Below, piece after piece: positions 8,668-17,199 of a stretch of 64,000 nucleotides of DNA (position 1 is the first letter of the stretch; every line of letters begins with the position of its first letter). Origin of the DNA: Candidatus Midichloria sp. (GTDB lineage Bacteria > Pseudomonadota > Alphaproteobacteria > Rickettsiales > Midichloriaceae); NCBI GenBank assembly GCA_030060845.1, contig CP094379.1, positions 317,737-381,736 on the forward strand. The letters run 5' to 3'. A model generated the notes under the pieces. It searched no databases, had not been told where the DNA came from, and saw nothing but the letters and a program-made list of their open reading frames with translations. The translations under genes were made by a program, and so were the position numbers.

Positions 8668-9453
8668 TCATATTGCTACTCTTGTAAAGAGCTTGAAAAA
8701 ATTATCAGTGGTGATTTTGGATATCTCTTGAAAAGATTTTTTTCTTAAGTTAGCAAGAAACAAGGCAGTATGGGTTAAATAACTAGGTTCATTAATTTTG
8801 CCTCTAAACGGTGAAGGAGCAAGAAATGGGGCATCTGTCTCGATAATAATTCTATCTTCAGGTATCTCCTTAAAGGTTTGTTGAATATCAATTGCATTTT
8901 TGAACGTTAATATTCCAGAAGCAGAAATATATAACCCCATATTAATACATGCATCAGCAAGTTCCCTGCTTGCTGTAAAACAATGGATTACACCAGTAAA
9001 TAATTTTTCCTGCATTTGCTCTTTGATAATTCCAACTGTATCATCATCAGCAGATCGAGTATGTATTATAATAGGCATCCCAGACTGTTGAGATGCTTTA
9101 ATATGTTCTATAAAGCTTTTTTGCTGCACTGCCTTATTAAAATTTGAATGATAATAGTCCAATCCAGTTTCACCTACCCCAATAACTTTGGGTAGGTGAC
9201 AAAATTTAAGTATAGAGAAATAATCTATAATACCTTCTTCCTTTAAATAAAGAGGATGGTTGCCCACAGAGCAATAAATATGGCTATATTTTTCTGCTAT
9301 TTCGTAAATCAACTTAAATTTACTAATTTGAGTACAAATAGTTTGCAGTACAGCAACATCTAACTTTAAAGCTCTTTGCACAACCAGCTCTAAATCTTTA
9401 TTTAGTTCTTCAAAATCAAGGTGGCAGTGACTATCAATTAACACACAAAACAT
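8668..9453 (-). CDS. tatD: TatD-family metal-dependent hydrolase
   Basis: TIM-barrel amidohydrolase of the TatD/YcfH family, described as a metal-dependent DNase acting in DNA quality control. 261 aa, normal length. Metal ligands and motifs are visible: SHCHLDF at the N-terminus (HxH), GVGETGLDYY, IIIHTRSADD, IHCFTAS and ETDAPFLAPSPFRGK. The start MFCVLIDSHCH fits the family, which begins a few residues before the HxH. It lies 25 nt downstream of the IHF-like gene on the same strand, so the two are probably co-transcribed. Confidence 0.93.
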   Translation of the reverse strand: MFCVLIDSHCHLDFEELNKDLELVVQRALKLDVAVLQTICTQISKFKLIYEIAEKYSHIYCSVGNHPLYLKEEGIIDYFSILKFCHLPKVIGVGETGLDYYHSNFNKAVQQKSFIEHIKASQQSGMPIIIHTRSADDDTVGIIKEQMQEKLFTGVIHCFTASRELADACINMGLYISASGILTFKNAIDIQQTFKEIPEDRIIIETDAPFLAPSPFRGKINEPSYLTHTALFLANLRKKSFQEISKITTDNFFKLFTRVAI

Positions 9454-9478
9454 TATAAATAAGTGCTTGTATCACTTA

Positions 9479-9823
9479 TTATTTAATACACCCTATATTG
9501 TCAATATTATCATTAATTCTTTTTTTGAGAGTTGGAGCAACTTTAAACCTAACAATATCACGAGCAGGTATTTCAGCTTCTACCATGGTTTTAGGATTAC
9601 GACCAGTCCTTGATTTTTTCTTCTTAATTGTAAATAACCCAAATAGTCTAATTTTCACCTGCTTATTATTCAATATGGCGTCTAATAATGAATCTATAAT
9701 ATCATCTACAACTTCCGATGCTTTATTGATATTGAGGCTAGTACAACGCCTTATAGAACGTGCTAGATGTTCTCTAGTAATAGTGTTTTGTTGTAAAAAA
9801 GGCATTTGCTTGGTTTGTTTCAT
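9479..9823 (-). CDS. HU/IHF-family DNA-binding protein
   Basis: 114 aa. Residues 13-105 form the HU/IHF fold: ITREHLARSIRR at the N-terminal helix, LLDAILNNKQVKIRLFGLF, then KKKKSRTGRNPKTM, the flexible arm with the conserved RxGRNPKT motif whose Pro intercalates into bent DNA. It resembles IHF-alpha more than HU, but the basic KKKKSR arm and the N-terminal extension (MKQTKQMPFLQQN) are unusual. A true HU gene is found at 15703. A role in nucleoid structure or regulation is inferred from the family. Confidence 0.85.
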   Translation of the reverse strand: MKQTKQMPFLQQNTITREHLARSIRRCTSLNINKASEVVDDIIDSLLDAILNNKQVKIRLFGLFTIKKKKSRTGRNPKTMVEAEIPARDIVRFKVAPTLKKRINDNIDNIGCIK

Positions 9824-9954
9824 ATATTTCTACTGTTTATACAAATATTAAAACCTTCACCATCGGTCCATTGAAATAACGAGACATGATATACATCATA
9901 TCATAAACAAATCTATTTAAGCAACATAATTTTATTATATTGAAAATATTCTCA

Positions 9955-10880
9955 GCAAAACTAATTAAACACGCTAATTTGCTCTATAATATGAGATTTC
10001 AGACTGTGACTATTTTGCAATACTACTTCTGTTTTTTGTAAATCAGCTCTACAATAAAGTAATATATCATAACCAGCAGCCGAAGCCAGCTGAGTAACTT
10101 CTCCTATATCGCACCTCAATGCCTTGCATATCTCTAGCGCATCTGTTATTAGTTAATCCGCTAAAATGCAATATTTCCTTTAATATAGTCTATTGCCTTT
10201 TTAGAGAGAATAACTGGTGCTTCATCATCAATTGCCGTGAATACTACATGCGCAGTTATAGCTAATTTCATTTTACTTAACTGCTGAAACACCTTAGAGT
10301 CAGTTTCTAATAAAGTTTTTAAGTCAACATACATAACTGGAAGCTCTAAATGGCTATCCACCAGAGCTCGATCATAACCTGAAATATGGTTTGACCACAG
10401 ATTGCACTTTTAGATTCAGCCAAGCCAGCACCTACCACTTTACGTAAGCAACAACTGTTCAATATCGTCACCATAACTTCTCACCTATATTATTGGGTCT
10501 GCCCACTCATATTGAATGTCCCACACTGATGCACAATTTACATTAATGCCCACTTCTTGTAGCTGCTTACCAACTAAAGAAAAATCAGATTTTAATCGTT
10601 CTTGTGCAGCATTGAGGTTAATTTTAGCATCGTGATTATATTTTATAGCATTTGGCAATACCTTTAAATAAGCTCTTTTAATCTTGATACTCTTTCTCCT
10701 TCTTGATCAATTAGAATAAGAATATCATCACGCCCTGATACTTCCTTTAAATAATCTGTAAGCTTTTTTAATTGAGCAGGTTTTGATAATTTCTAGAAAA
10801 TCACATATAACCCAATGGCTTATATTTCTTAAACAATTGACTTTTTTCAATCTTTAAATCAAAAGATTGAATTGGTACTA
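9955..10880 (-). pseudogene. nagZ: Beta-N-acetylhexosaminidase (NagZ, GH3) pseudogene
   Basis: NagZ recycles peptidoglycan by removing GlcNAc from muropeptides. Pieces of the GH3 fold remain in order: LKKLTDYLKEVSGRDDILIL, then IDQEGERVSRLK (about 10690-10780), QLQEVGINVNCASVWDI (about 10530), the open segment at 10161-10361 with MKLAITAHVVFTAIDDEAPV and LSKKAIDYIKGNI, and a C-terminal part LASAAGYDILLYCRADLQKT. The catalytic KHFPGHG loop is reduced to KHISGYD. Multiple frameshifts and stops are present. It lies just downstream of the SPOR-like gene, which is the normal alphaproteobacterial order, so this was the native copy. Confidence 0.8.
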
Positions 10881-10888
10881 TCACAGAT

Positions 10889-11524
10889 TTAATCTTTTGG
10901 TAACCTAATGACATTGCATTCTCCTCCTGCTGATTTAATTTTTTGGCAAACTATACTTCCTACTTTTTCATTAATAGCCTCAGCTGTTTCTAACTTATAA
11001 GTATCTTTATTTATTTGCACAATCTTAAATTTAATTTGGAAGAGTTCTTGATAATTATTTGCAATTCTCCGCGATTTTATTTCAGCAGCCTCTTTAGTGC
11101 TAGTGTTCCCAAAACTGATTAAGGAATTTTTTTCTAAGTCCTGCTCTAGTATTGAAAATTGGTTCTCTACTATTTGCATTTCTTTTTTTAAGTATGTTGA
11201 CCTTAATAAAACTAACAAATCCTCATTTTTTCCTGGAGATATTGCATGATTTTGAGCTTCTTTTTTAGGGTTAGATTTGAGATTATCATATATAGTTTTG
11301 TTTTGATGCATAATAATTAAACCCGCAGAGTTTTTGGGCTGAAATTTAAATTCTTTTTTTAACCGTTTTACAAGGGGCAATTGTTCTAGGTTCACAGGTT
11401 TTGCATATTTGTATGCCCGGTTAAATAACACCAAAAATACAATGAGCGCAGAAGTAAAAATTATAAACTCAATTATTTTAAACTTTTTCAATAAACTTGA
11501 TTGCTTTTTACGTCTGCTTCTCAT
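10889..11524 (-). CDS. Inner-membrane protein with a SPOR-like C-terminus
   Basis: 211 aa. A basic N-terminus (MRSRRKKQSSLLKK) is followed by one transmembrane helix at about residues 17-37 (IIEFIIFTSALIVFLVLF) and then a periplasmic part with a charged, helix-rich middle. The last 70 residues (FKIVQINKDTYKLETAEAIN, then QKIKSAGGECNVIRL) have the length and the A/G-C-x-V ending of a SPOR peptidoglycan-binding domain. The position immediately upstream of nagZ and divergent from tatA matches the SPOR gene of other alphaproteobacteria. The domain call is tentative; the membrane topology is clear. Confidence 0.6.
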   Translation of the reverse strand: MRSRRKKQSSLLKKFKIIEFIIFTSALIVFLVLFNRAYKYAKPVNLEQLPLVKRLKKEFKFQPKNSAGLIIMHQNKTIYDNLKSNPKKEAQNHAISPGKNEDLLVLLRSTYLKKEMQIVENQFSILEQDLEKNSLISFGNTSTKEAAEIKSRRIANNYQELFQIKFKIVQINKDTYKLETAEAINEKVGSIVCQKIKSAGGECNVIRLPKD

Positions 11525-11604
11525 TATTATGCAATTTTTCTTGGCAAATTTTATATTGGTGATATTCTAACTTAGAAAATCTTTTTTTTTAAGCTATATT
11601 TATT

Positions 11605-11772
11605 ATGACTGGCCGCTTTGGTGAATTACTTCTCATATTATTAATTATTCTAGTGCTTTTCGGTGCTGGCAAGTTACCTAGAGTAATGAGCGAAATAGGG
11701 CGTGGTATAAAAGCTTTCAAAAGCAGTTTAAGCAATAAGTCAGAAGACGATAATGAAAACAATAAAAATTAA
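11605..11772 (+). CDS. tatA: Sec-independent translocase subunit TatA
   Basis: Pore-forming subunit of the twin-arginine translocase, which exports folded proteins. This short gene (55 codons) begins MTGRFGELLLILLIILVLFG, a single N-terminal membrane helix, and continues AGKLPRVMSEIGRGIKAFKS, the hinge (FGxxKLP) and amphipathic helix typical of TatA/E, ending in a charged tail. Its divergent place next to the SPOR-nagZ pair is the usual alphaproteobacterial context. TatB and TatC are not in the window. Confidence 0.9.
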   Translation: MTGRFGELLLILLIILVLFGAGKLPRVMSEIGRGIKAFKSSLSNKSEDDNENNKN

Positions 11773-11920
11773 GTATATTGCCAACGCAACTTATAATTTT
11801 ATTAATAAAAAAATTTATTGCAAATTCTTTCATTATCTTGTTATACTCAGAAAGTAAACATTGTGTTGTTGTTTTATAGTAATAGTTTTGCCTTTTGATA
11901 AAGAAATTTGTTGTTATTTT

Positions 11921-12505
11921 ATGAAAAAAGAAGAAGCTGACCCTGATAGTTTTCACAGCGTAACCGCTGATGTCATTATCAGAGATTGTGGATGGTTTAA
12001 TATTACAGATTTTGAAGATAGTGATATTGGACAATATATACAGAATGTTTTACTTTTGGCTTTAAACTATATTGGTTTTTTAAAGCATGTTCACAGTACA
12101 GACGTGGTAATTCTATTAACCGATGATGCTGAGCTAGAACAATTAAATCAAGAATTCCGTCATAAAAATGGCCCAACGAATGTTTTATCTTTTCCTTCTC
12201 ATGAATTTTCTGCCAGCAACTTTTCCTCTCTTCCTATTCAAGAAAATGCGAAATTCTTCTTGGGAGATGTGGCAATAAGTTATCAACGTATTTATCAAGA
12301 AAGTATAGAACAAACAAAACCCTTTAAAGAGCATTTTACTCATATATTAGTGCACTCCTTTTTACACCTACTGGGTTATGATCATATTGAAGAAAGTGAT
12401 GCAGAAATAATGGAAAAAGTTGAAATCTCTATAATGAACTCAATGGGTTTTAAAGATCCTTATCTCATAGAACATGTTACAGACACCTTACAAATCAAAC
12501 ACTAA
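11921..12505 (+). CDS. ybeY: Endoribonuclease YbeY
   Basis: Metal-dependent single-strand endoribonuclease needed for 16S rRNA 3' maturation and ribosome quality control. The zinc motif is at the C-terminus, HSFLHLLGYDH (H-x3-H-x5-H); the residue after the first His is Ser where most homologues have Gly. TNVLSFPSHE and FFLGDVAIS are conserved core segments. I chose ATG 11921 (194 aa), since the upstream frame to 11861 encodes a Cys-rich stretch unlike the family. The 3' end lies close to corC, the common ybeY-ybeX pairing. Confidence 0.92.
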   Translation: MKKEEADPDSFHSVTADVIIRDCGWFNITDFEDSDIGQYIQNVLLLALNYIGFLKHVHSTDVVILLTDDAELEQLNQEFRHKNGPTNVLSFPSHEFSASNFSSLPIQENAKFFLGDVAISYQRIYQESIEQTKPFKEHFTHILVHSFLHLLGYDHIEESDAEIMEKVEISIMNSMGFKDPYLIEHVTDTLQIKH

Positions 12506-12530
12506 TTCATTACCCCTTAATACAACATTT

Positions 12531-13364
12531 ATGTTAAAAAAATTATTCAGGCTGTTCAAGAAAAAGAATAGAAGTGATGAAATGAAGCAAAATATTGACA
12601 TTTATATAGATAAAGATGGACATGTAGATAATAATTTATTGAACACCTCAGAAAGAAATATTATAGAAAATCTTTTATCTTTCAGAGAGTTAAAGGTGAG
12701 TGAGGTAATGATACCAAGAACTGATCTTATTGGTATCAAAAGTTCTTCAACTTTTGAAGAAATTAAACAACAATTTATTAATACTGGGTATACGAGAATG
12801 CCAGTATATAGGGAAAGCCTGGATGATATAGTTGGTTTTTTACATATCAAAGACTTTATTCATTATATGGATGGCAGTAAAGCTTTTAAGATGTCTGATG
12901 CGATGCGTAAAATAATTTATTCACCCCGCTCTACCAAATGTATAGATTTATTATCTAATATGAGAAATGGCACAACTCACATTGGTGTTGTTTTAGATGA
13001 GTATGGTGGTACAGAAGGCATGGTAGTTATCGAAAATTTAATTGAAAAAATCGTAGGAGATATAAGAGACGAACACGATCAAGTGAGCAAGGTTTTTATC
13101 AATAAAATCAGCGAAAACTATTACACTGTTGATGCACGGGCAGCAATTCAAGATATGGAAGAAATATTAAATTTTAGCCTATCGCAAGAAGACGGAGAAT
13201 ATGAAACATTTGGAGGATTTATCTTATCTTACCTAGACCGTGTTCCTCTTAAGGGAGAAAAAATACTGCATCCTATGGGATTAGAGATTGAAATCATCGA
13301 TGCCGAACCACGAAAAATAAAAAGCACTAAAATCAAAATTATTAAAGCTGAAAGTTCAGAATAA
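12531..13364 (+). CDS. corC: CorC/HlyC-family CBS-domain protein
   Basis: 277 aa from ATG 12531, which I chose because the family starts with a short basic segment before the CBS pair. Two CBS domains are seen: VSEVMIPRTDLIGIKSSST with TRMPVYRESLDDIVGFLHIKD, and then RNGTTHIGVVLDEYGGTEGM with VVIENLIEKIVGDI. The C-terminal 80 residues form the CorC_HlyC (transporter-associated) domain (YYTVDARAAIQDMEEIL). The homologue YbeX/CorC is linked to Mg/Co efflux and to ribosome metabolism. No DUF21 membrane domain is present, as in CorC itself. It probably shares an operon with ybeY. Confidence 0.92.
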   Translation: MLKKLFRLFKKKNRSDEMKQNIDIYIDKDGHVDNNLLNTSERNIIENLLSFRELKVSEVMIPRTDLIGIKSSSTFEEIKQQFINTGYTRMPVYRESLDDIVGFLHIKDFIHYMDGSKAFKMSDAMRKIIYSPRSTKCIDLLSNMRNGTTHIGVVLDEYGGTEGMVVIENLIEKIVGDIRDEHDQVSKVFINKISENYYTVDARAAIQDMEEILNFSLSQEDGEYETFGGFILSYLDRVPLKGEKILHPMGLEIEIIDAEPRKIKSTKIKIIKAESSE

Positions 13365-13367
13365 AAC

Positions 13368-14255
13368 TTAATATATCATCTCTTCAGAAGAAAAAACCAT
13401 TTCCATTTCTTTCCAAGCCTGGAACTTATTTGGCGTAAGATCTTGCAGGGGTGAAACTTTTCTAATAGCCCTAATCACACTTTCAACAAAAGCGTGGTAA
13501 TTTGGGTTGTGATTACTTTCCAAAATTGGCTCAACACTAATTATAGTTCCACTTTTATCAAGCTGCATAAAAATAGTTACTTTCATAACCTGCCCACTAC
13601 CATTAACAGCTATTGGATTCCATGCTCTTTTAATTTGATTGCGTATTGAATCAATTTCACTCATCGATATTTCTAGATCTGGATTAAATGGTTCATCAGA
13701 TTTCCCTTCCATTATTTTTTCTAGCTCTTGAAATTTTTCATCTAATATTTTCTTATGATATTGCGGTTTATTGGTTGCTTTTAATGACTTAAGGAGCACT
13801 TTCGAGTACTCACCTTTTTTCTTATCTTGAACATTACTCTTTAATTCTTGTTTAGTCTCTGCACTCTTTTTTAATTCATTAGTTATTTTAGGCTGCTGAG
13901 GCGTTACCTTTCTTTGAGGTAGCACCTTTTTTTCTAGCACTTCTTGCTTCTTAATCGTTTCTTCAGCCTTAGCAGCTTCACTTTTTACCACAAAAGATGG
14001 TTGAGCGGCCTCCCCAGAAACAGCCTGCTTAGGTTTCTCTTGGGCACTCTCTGCTGGTTTAGGTTGCTGCTGAAGAGTACTTTGTTTCCTCGGTTTAATA
14101 TTTGTTATTTCAGATACAGTAACAAGATCTATAACAACTGCTTGCTCCTTAAAATTATCTTTTTTTAAAGATGGAAACCCTAAAATAAAAAAAATGAACA
14201 ATAGAGCATGCATCACCAAAGAATATGCTAGACTATTGCTGAAATTGCTAGTCAT
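13368..14255 (-). CDS. tolA: TolA-like protein of the Tol-Pal system
   Basis: 295 aa. One N-terminal membrane helix (SLVMHALLFIFFILGFPSL) anchors it in the inner membrane. Residues 55-185 are rich in Lys, Gln, Ala and Glu and probably form the periplasm-spanning helix. The C-terminal 90 residues (DSIRNQIKRAWNPI...MKVTIFMQLDKSGTI) are a TolA/TonB C-terminal domain, which contacts Pal and porins. It starts at the last base of tolR, so translation is coupled. The complex uses the proton-motive force to constrict the outer membrane at division. The tolB and pal genes are not in this window. Confidence 0.88.
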   Translation of the reverse strand: MTSNFSNSLAYSLVMHALLFIFFILGFPSLKKDNFKEQAVVIDLVTVSEITNIKPRKQSTLQQQPKPAESAQEKPKQAVSGEAAQPSFVVKSEAAKAEETIKKQEVLEKKVLPQRKVTPQQPKITNELKKSAETKQELKSNVQDKKKGEYSKVLLKSLKATNKPQYHKKILDEKFQELEKIMEGKSDEPFNPDLEISMSEIDSIRNQIKRAWNPIAVNGSGQVMKVTIFMQLDKSGTIISVEPILESNHNPNYHAFVESVIRAIRKVSPLQDLTPNKFQAWKEMEMVFSSEEMIY

Positions 14256-14680
14256 TACTTTTGAATTACTTCAGTTACAAGGGCTACATTATAAAGCCCG
14301 CTAGCTTTTAATGTTGTAAATACTTCCATAATCTTACCATAATCAACAAGCTTATCTCCTCTTAAAAAGATCAGGTTATCTTTTTTGGCAGTAAATAAGG
14401 CATTAAGCTTTTTCTCCAACTCAGCAAGCGAGACCTTAATTTCTTGTAAATATATATTGCCATATTTATCAACAGTAATAGATATCGGTTCATCTTGCCC
14501 AGTAATAGGGATAGTTTTGGCCTGCGGCAAATCAACCTCAACTCCTGATAACAGCATAGGTGAGGTAACCATAAAAATAACTAAAAGAACTAACATCACA
14601 TCAACAAATGGAGTTACATTTATTTCACTATTTAACGATCTTCTCTTATATTTATTAAAACTTGGCGTAGCAGAATGCAT
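14255..14680 (-). CDS. tolR: TolR (ExbD/TolR family) proton-channel subunit
   Basis: 141 aa. The cytoplasmic start (NKYKRRSLNSEINVTPFVDV) leads into a single transmembrane helix MLVLLVIFMVTSPMLL. The Asp in TPFVDVMLV is the conserved proton-carrying residue of ExbD/TolR. The periplasmic domain follows (DKYGNIYLQEIKVSLAELEK, then FLRGDKLVDYGKIMEV). It sits 8 nt after tolQ and meets tolA at its end, giving the order tolQ-tolR-tolA. Confidence 0.94.
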   Translation of the reverse strand: MHSATPSFNKYKRRSLNSEINVTPFVDVMLVLLVIFMVTSPMLLSGVEVDLPQAKTIPITGQDEPISITVDKYGNIYLQEIKVSLAELEKKLNALFTAKKDNLIFLRGDKLVDYGKIMEVFTTLKASGLYNVALVTEVIQK

Positions 14681-14688
14681 TAGATTAC

Positions 14689-15426
14689 CTACTCTATATC
14701 TCTTATAATTAAAGTAGATAATTCTAATGAGAAATTTTCTATCTTATTAACAATTTTATTAATATCATTAGAAAGCTTATTATAAAATATAGCAGCTGGA
14801 ACCGCTACAATCAAGCCGATAGCAGTAGCTAACAGGGCTTCAGCTATTCCAGGAGCAACAACAGCAAGAGTAGTATTCTTACTAATTGCTATAGATTGAA
14901 AGCTGCTCATGATACCCCAAACTGTTCCAAATAAGCCCACGAATGGAGCACTACTCGCTATGGTCGCTAAAAATCCAATATTATCTTCTAATTCTTCAAC
15001 TGCGCGATTAATAGCTGTTCTCATCGATTGGTCTAATCTCTCTTTAACAAAATTCAAACGAGAGCTATTTACTAAATCAATTTCCTGCATGGCAGCTACA
15101 AACACTTGAGACAAAGGATGTCTTTCCTTTTTTTGTAAAACAAGTCTCAATAGTGAATCTAAAGGTTTGCTGGACCAAAAATTTTTCTCAAAATTGTTCA
15201 TCATATAACGCAACCTCATAAATACAATAGTCTTATCAATAATTATGGTCCAACTTATTATAGAACAAATCAGAAGGAATAGCGTTACCAACTTTACTAC
15301 CGTATCAGCTTGCAAGAAAAGGTCAAAAAAAGATAAATTTGTGAGCGTTGATTTAGTTGTAGCTGCATCAACTGGTAAAGTTAAAGAATCTATTTTGGTA
15401 GTTGGTATTACAAGTATTGGCAACAT
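14689..15426 (-). CDS. tolQ: TolQ (MotA/TolQ/ExbB family) proton-channel subunit
   Basis: 245 aa. The first transmembrane helix is about residues 42-62 (VVKLVTLFLLICSIISWTII). The second and third lie in the conserved MotA/TolQ/ExbB block NIGFLATIASSAPFVGLFGT followed by VWGIMSSF, and in LATAIGLIVAVPAAIFYN. Together with TolR it forms the proton channel that powers TolA. The N-terminus before the first helix (about 25 residues) is longer than usual, so a start further in is possible. First gene of the tol operon; its promoter should lie in 15427-15560. Confidence 0.94.
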   Translation of the reverse strand: MLPILVIPTTKIDSLTLPVDAATTKSTLTNLSFFDLFLQADTVVKLVTLFLLICSIISWTIIIDKTIVFMRLRYMMNNFEKNFWSSKPLDSLLRLVLQKKERHPLSQVFVAAMQEIDLVNSSRLNFVKERLDQSMRTAINRAVEELEDNIGFLATIASSAPFVGLFGTVWGIMSSFQSIAISKNTTLAVVAPGIAEALLATAIGLIVAVPAAIFYNKLSNDINKIVNKIENFSLELSTLIIRDIE

Positions 15427-15573
15427 ATATATTTTTTATAATTTTCTTTTAATAAAGCTTCTATCAGTATCCAATTTATGTCAAGTTTTGCAGCTTTATT
15501 AGTAAGCTTCAAGTTGATTTATACTATATAAAAAAAGAAAAAACATGCTTTTTGTAAAATTTTTGCATAAAAT

Positions 15574-15603
15574 TGCGTTTTAATTAAGTATTAAGCATAA
15601 AAT
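15574..15603 (+). promoter_or_regulatory. Candidate promoter of the HU gene
   Basis: TTGCGT (15574-15579) and TAAAAT (15598-15603) are 18 bp apart, about 100 bp before the HU start. A clear Shine-Dalgarno GAGGAAA (15693-15699) precedes ATG 15703. The promoter assignment is only a sequence match in AT-rich DNA. Confidence 0.3.
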
Positions 15604-15702
15604 CTCTAGACAAATAAAATATATTACTGTTATTTTTGTTTTTAATAAGCGCATTGCAAGATATTGCAATATAAATATTAACTCAACTTATTCGAGGAAA
15701 AT

Positions 15703-15990
15703 ATGAATAAGACAGAATTTGTAGCAGCGATTGCTAGTTCTATGGTAACGACAAAATCAGAATCTGAGAAATTTATCAACTCATTCATTACTGTTGTTAA
15801 AAAAGCTTTACAAGAGGGAAGAGAAATTAAGCTAGTTGGTTTTGGTTCATACAAAGTTAAGGATGTTCCAGCTAAAGAAGTTAGGAACCCCCAAACTGGT
15901 GAAAAAATGAAAGTCCCAGCTACAAGAAAACCTAAATTTTTCCCTGGATCAGAACTAAAAAAAGCTGTTAACTCTGGTAAAAAGAAATAA
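15703..15990 (+). CDS. hup: DNA-binding protein HU
   Basis: Histone-like nucleoid protein of 95 aa. It begins MNKTEFVAAIASSMVTTKSE, has the core KLVGFGSYKVKDVPAKEVRN, the arm motif RNPQTGEKMKVPA with the intercalating Pro, and the terminal helix KPKFFPGSELKKAVN, with a Lys-rich tail. All HU landmarks are intact, unlike the longer IHF-like protein at 9479. A good ribosome-binding site and a likely intrinsic terminator just downstream indicate a single-gene, well-expressed unit. Confidence 0.95.
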   Translation: MNKTEFVAAIASSMVTTKSESEKFINSFITVVKKALQEGREIKLVGFGSYKVKDVPAKEVRNPQTGEKMKVPATRKPKFFPGSELKKAVNSGKKK

Positions 15991-15992
15991 TT

Positions 15993-16042
15993 AAGAAAGC
16001 TCTTTTAGCCTATATTAAAAGTGTGGGCATTTGAGCTTTTTT
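15993..16042 (+). terminator. Likely intrinsic terminator after hup
   Basis: AAGAAAGCTC (15993-16002) can pair with GAGCTTTTTT (16033-16042) over 10 bp including one G-T pair, ending in a T-run. The loop is about 30 nt, longer than usual, so strength is uncertain. Confidence 0.4.
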
Positions 16043-16048
16043 AGGTGT

Positions 16049-16690
16049 ATGTCAAAAACTATAGCATTGATTGTTGCATCAGGTAATTCTTCAAGGTTTG
16101 CTAATTCAAATATAGCCAAAGTATACCAAAAAGTTAAAGGGAAAGAGGTTTTATATCATGTCTTAAAAAGGTTTACAGCTCATCATTTAGTTGATGAAGT
16201 ATGTATCGTTGTGAATCCAGAACATGAAAAACATTATCAAACTGTTTTAAATAATTTTAGCTCTACCAAAATAACATTTGGTGGCAATACTAGGAAAGAA
16301 TCAGTAAAAAATGGGTTGGATTTTATTGCTAAGTTTAAACCCCAGAATGTTATTATACATGACGCAGCACGACCGTTTGTGAGTAAACGGTTGATAACTG
16401 ATGTTATTGTTGCATTAAAAACAAGTGATGCTGTAGATGTTTTGATTCCTGTAGTTGATACCCTAAAAAAATTTAATAAAAACAATGAGTTAGTTGTTGT
16501 CCCGCGAGATAGTCTTTATCAAACTCAAACACCACAAGGCTTTAAATTCAAGATAATTTATGAGCTGCATCAAAGTATTACGCAAAATTTAACTGATGAT
16601 ATCTCCTTAGCTATTGAAAAAAGGCTTATAGTTTCGTATGTTAAAGGCGAAGCTAGTAACTATAAAATTACATTCAAAGAGGATATTTGA
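16049..16690 (+). CDS. ispD: 2-C-methyl-D-erythritol 4-phosphate cytidylyltransferase
   Basis: Third step of the MEP isoprenoid pathway, transferring CMP from CTP to methylerythritol phosphate. About 213 aa. Motifs are IALIVASGNSSRF (nucleotide-binding loop, with Ser-Gly replacing the more usual Ala-Gly), IIHDAARPFVS and TQTPQGFKF. I chose ATG 16049; an in-frame start at 16031 would add six residues. The stop codon overlaps the ATG of ispF by one base (TGATG), so the two enzymes of consecutive pathway blocks are translationally coupled. Many alphaproteobacteria have them fused; here they are separate. Confidence 0.93.
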   Translation: MSKTIALIVASGNSSRFANSNIAKVYQKVKGKEVLYHVLKRFTAHHLVDEVCIVVNPEHEKHYQTVLNNFSSTKITFGGNTRKESVKNGLDFIAKFKPQNVIIHDAARPFVSKRLITDVIVALKTSDAVDVLIPVVDTLKKFNKNNELVVVPRDSLYQTQTPQGFKFKIIYELHQSITQNLTDDISLAIEKRLIVSYVKGEASNYKITFKEDI

Positions 16691-17196
16691 TGTATATTAC
16701 AAGAGTTGGAATCGGATATGATGTACATAGATTAAGAAAGGCTGCTGAAGGTGGATTTGTGCCAATTTGTGGTATAAAACTACTTTGTGATTATACTGTT
16801 GAGGCACATTCAGATGGAGATGTAGGTCTTCATGCACTTACAGACGCAATCTTAGGCGCTATTGCCAATGGAAATATTGGCTCTCATTTTCCTGCAACTG
16901 ATGAAAAATGGTGCAATAAAGAATCAAAATTTTTTGTACAGTACGCAAATGAATTAGTGGAGAAAATTGGTGGACAAATTACAAACATAGATATCACAAT
17001 AATATGTGAGTATCCAAAAGTAATGCCTAAAAGCTTAGAAATGAGACAATTTATAGCTGATATCCTAGTAGTTAATTTAGAGCAGGTTAGTGTTAAAGCA
17101 ACAACTACAGAAAAGATGGTTTTTTTTGGTAGACAAGAAGGTATAGCTGCTCAGGCTATATGTAGTATATTAATACATAATAAATTTTTAAAATAA
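16690..17196 (+). CDS. ispF: 2-C-methyl-D-erythritol 2,4-cyclodiphosphate synthase
   Basis: Converts CDP-methylerythritol 2-phosphate to the cyclic diphosphate in the MEP pathway. 168 aa. The zinc ligands and substrate sites are visible: VGIGYDVHRL (D-x-H) at the N-terminus, AHSDGDVGLHALTDAILGA, GNIGSHFPATDEKW, and KATTTEKMVFFGRQEG near the C-terminus. The ATG at 16690 overlaps the ispD stop. pgpA begins 3 nt after its stop, making ispD-ispF-pgpA a tight operon. Confidence 0.95.
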   Translation: MYITRVGIGYDVHRLRKAAEGGFVPICGIKLLCDYTVEAHSDGDVGLHALTDAILGAIANGNIGSHFPATDEKWCNKESKFFVQYANELVEKIGGQITNIDITIICEYPKVMPKSLEMRQFIADILVVNLEQVSVKATTTEKMVFFGRQEGIAAQAICSILIHNKFLK

Positions 17197-17199
17197 TTT

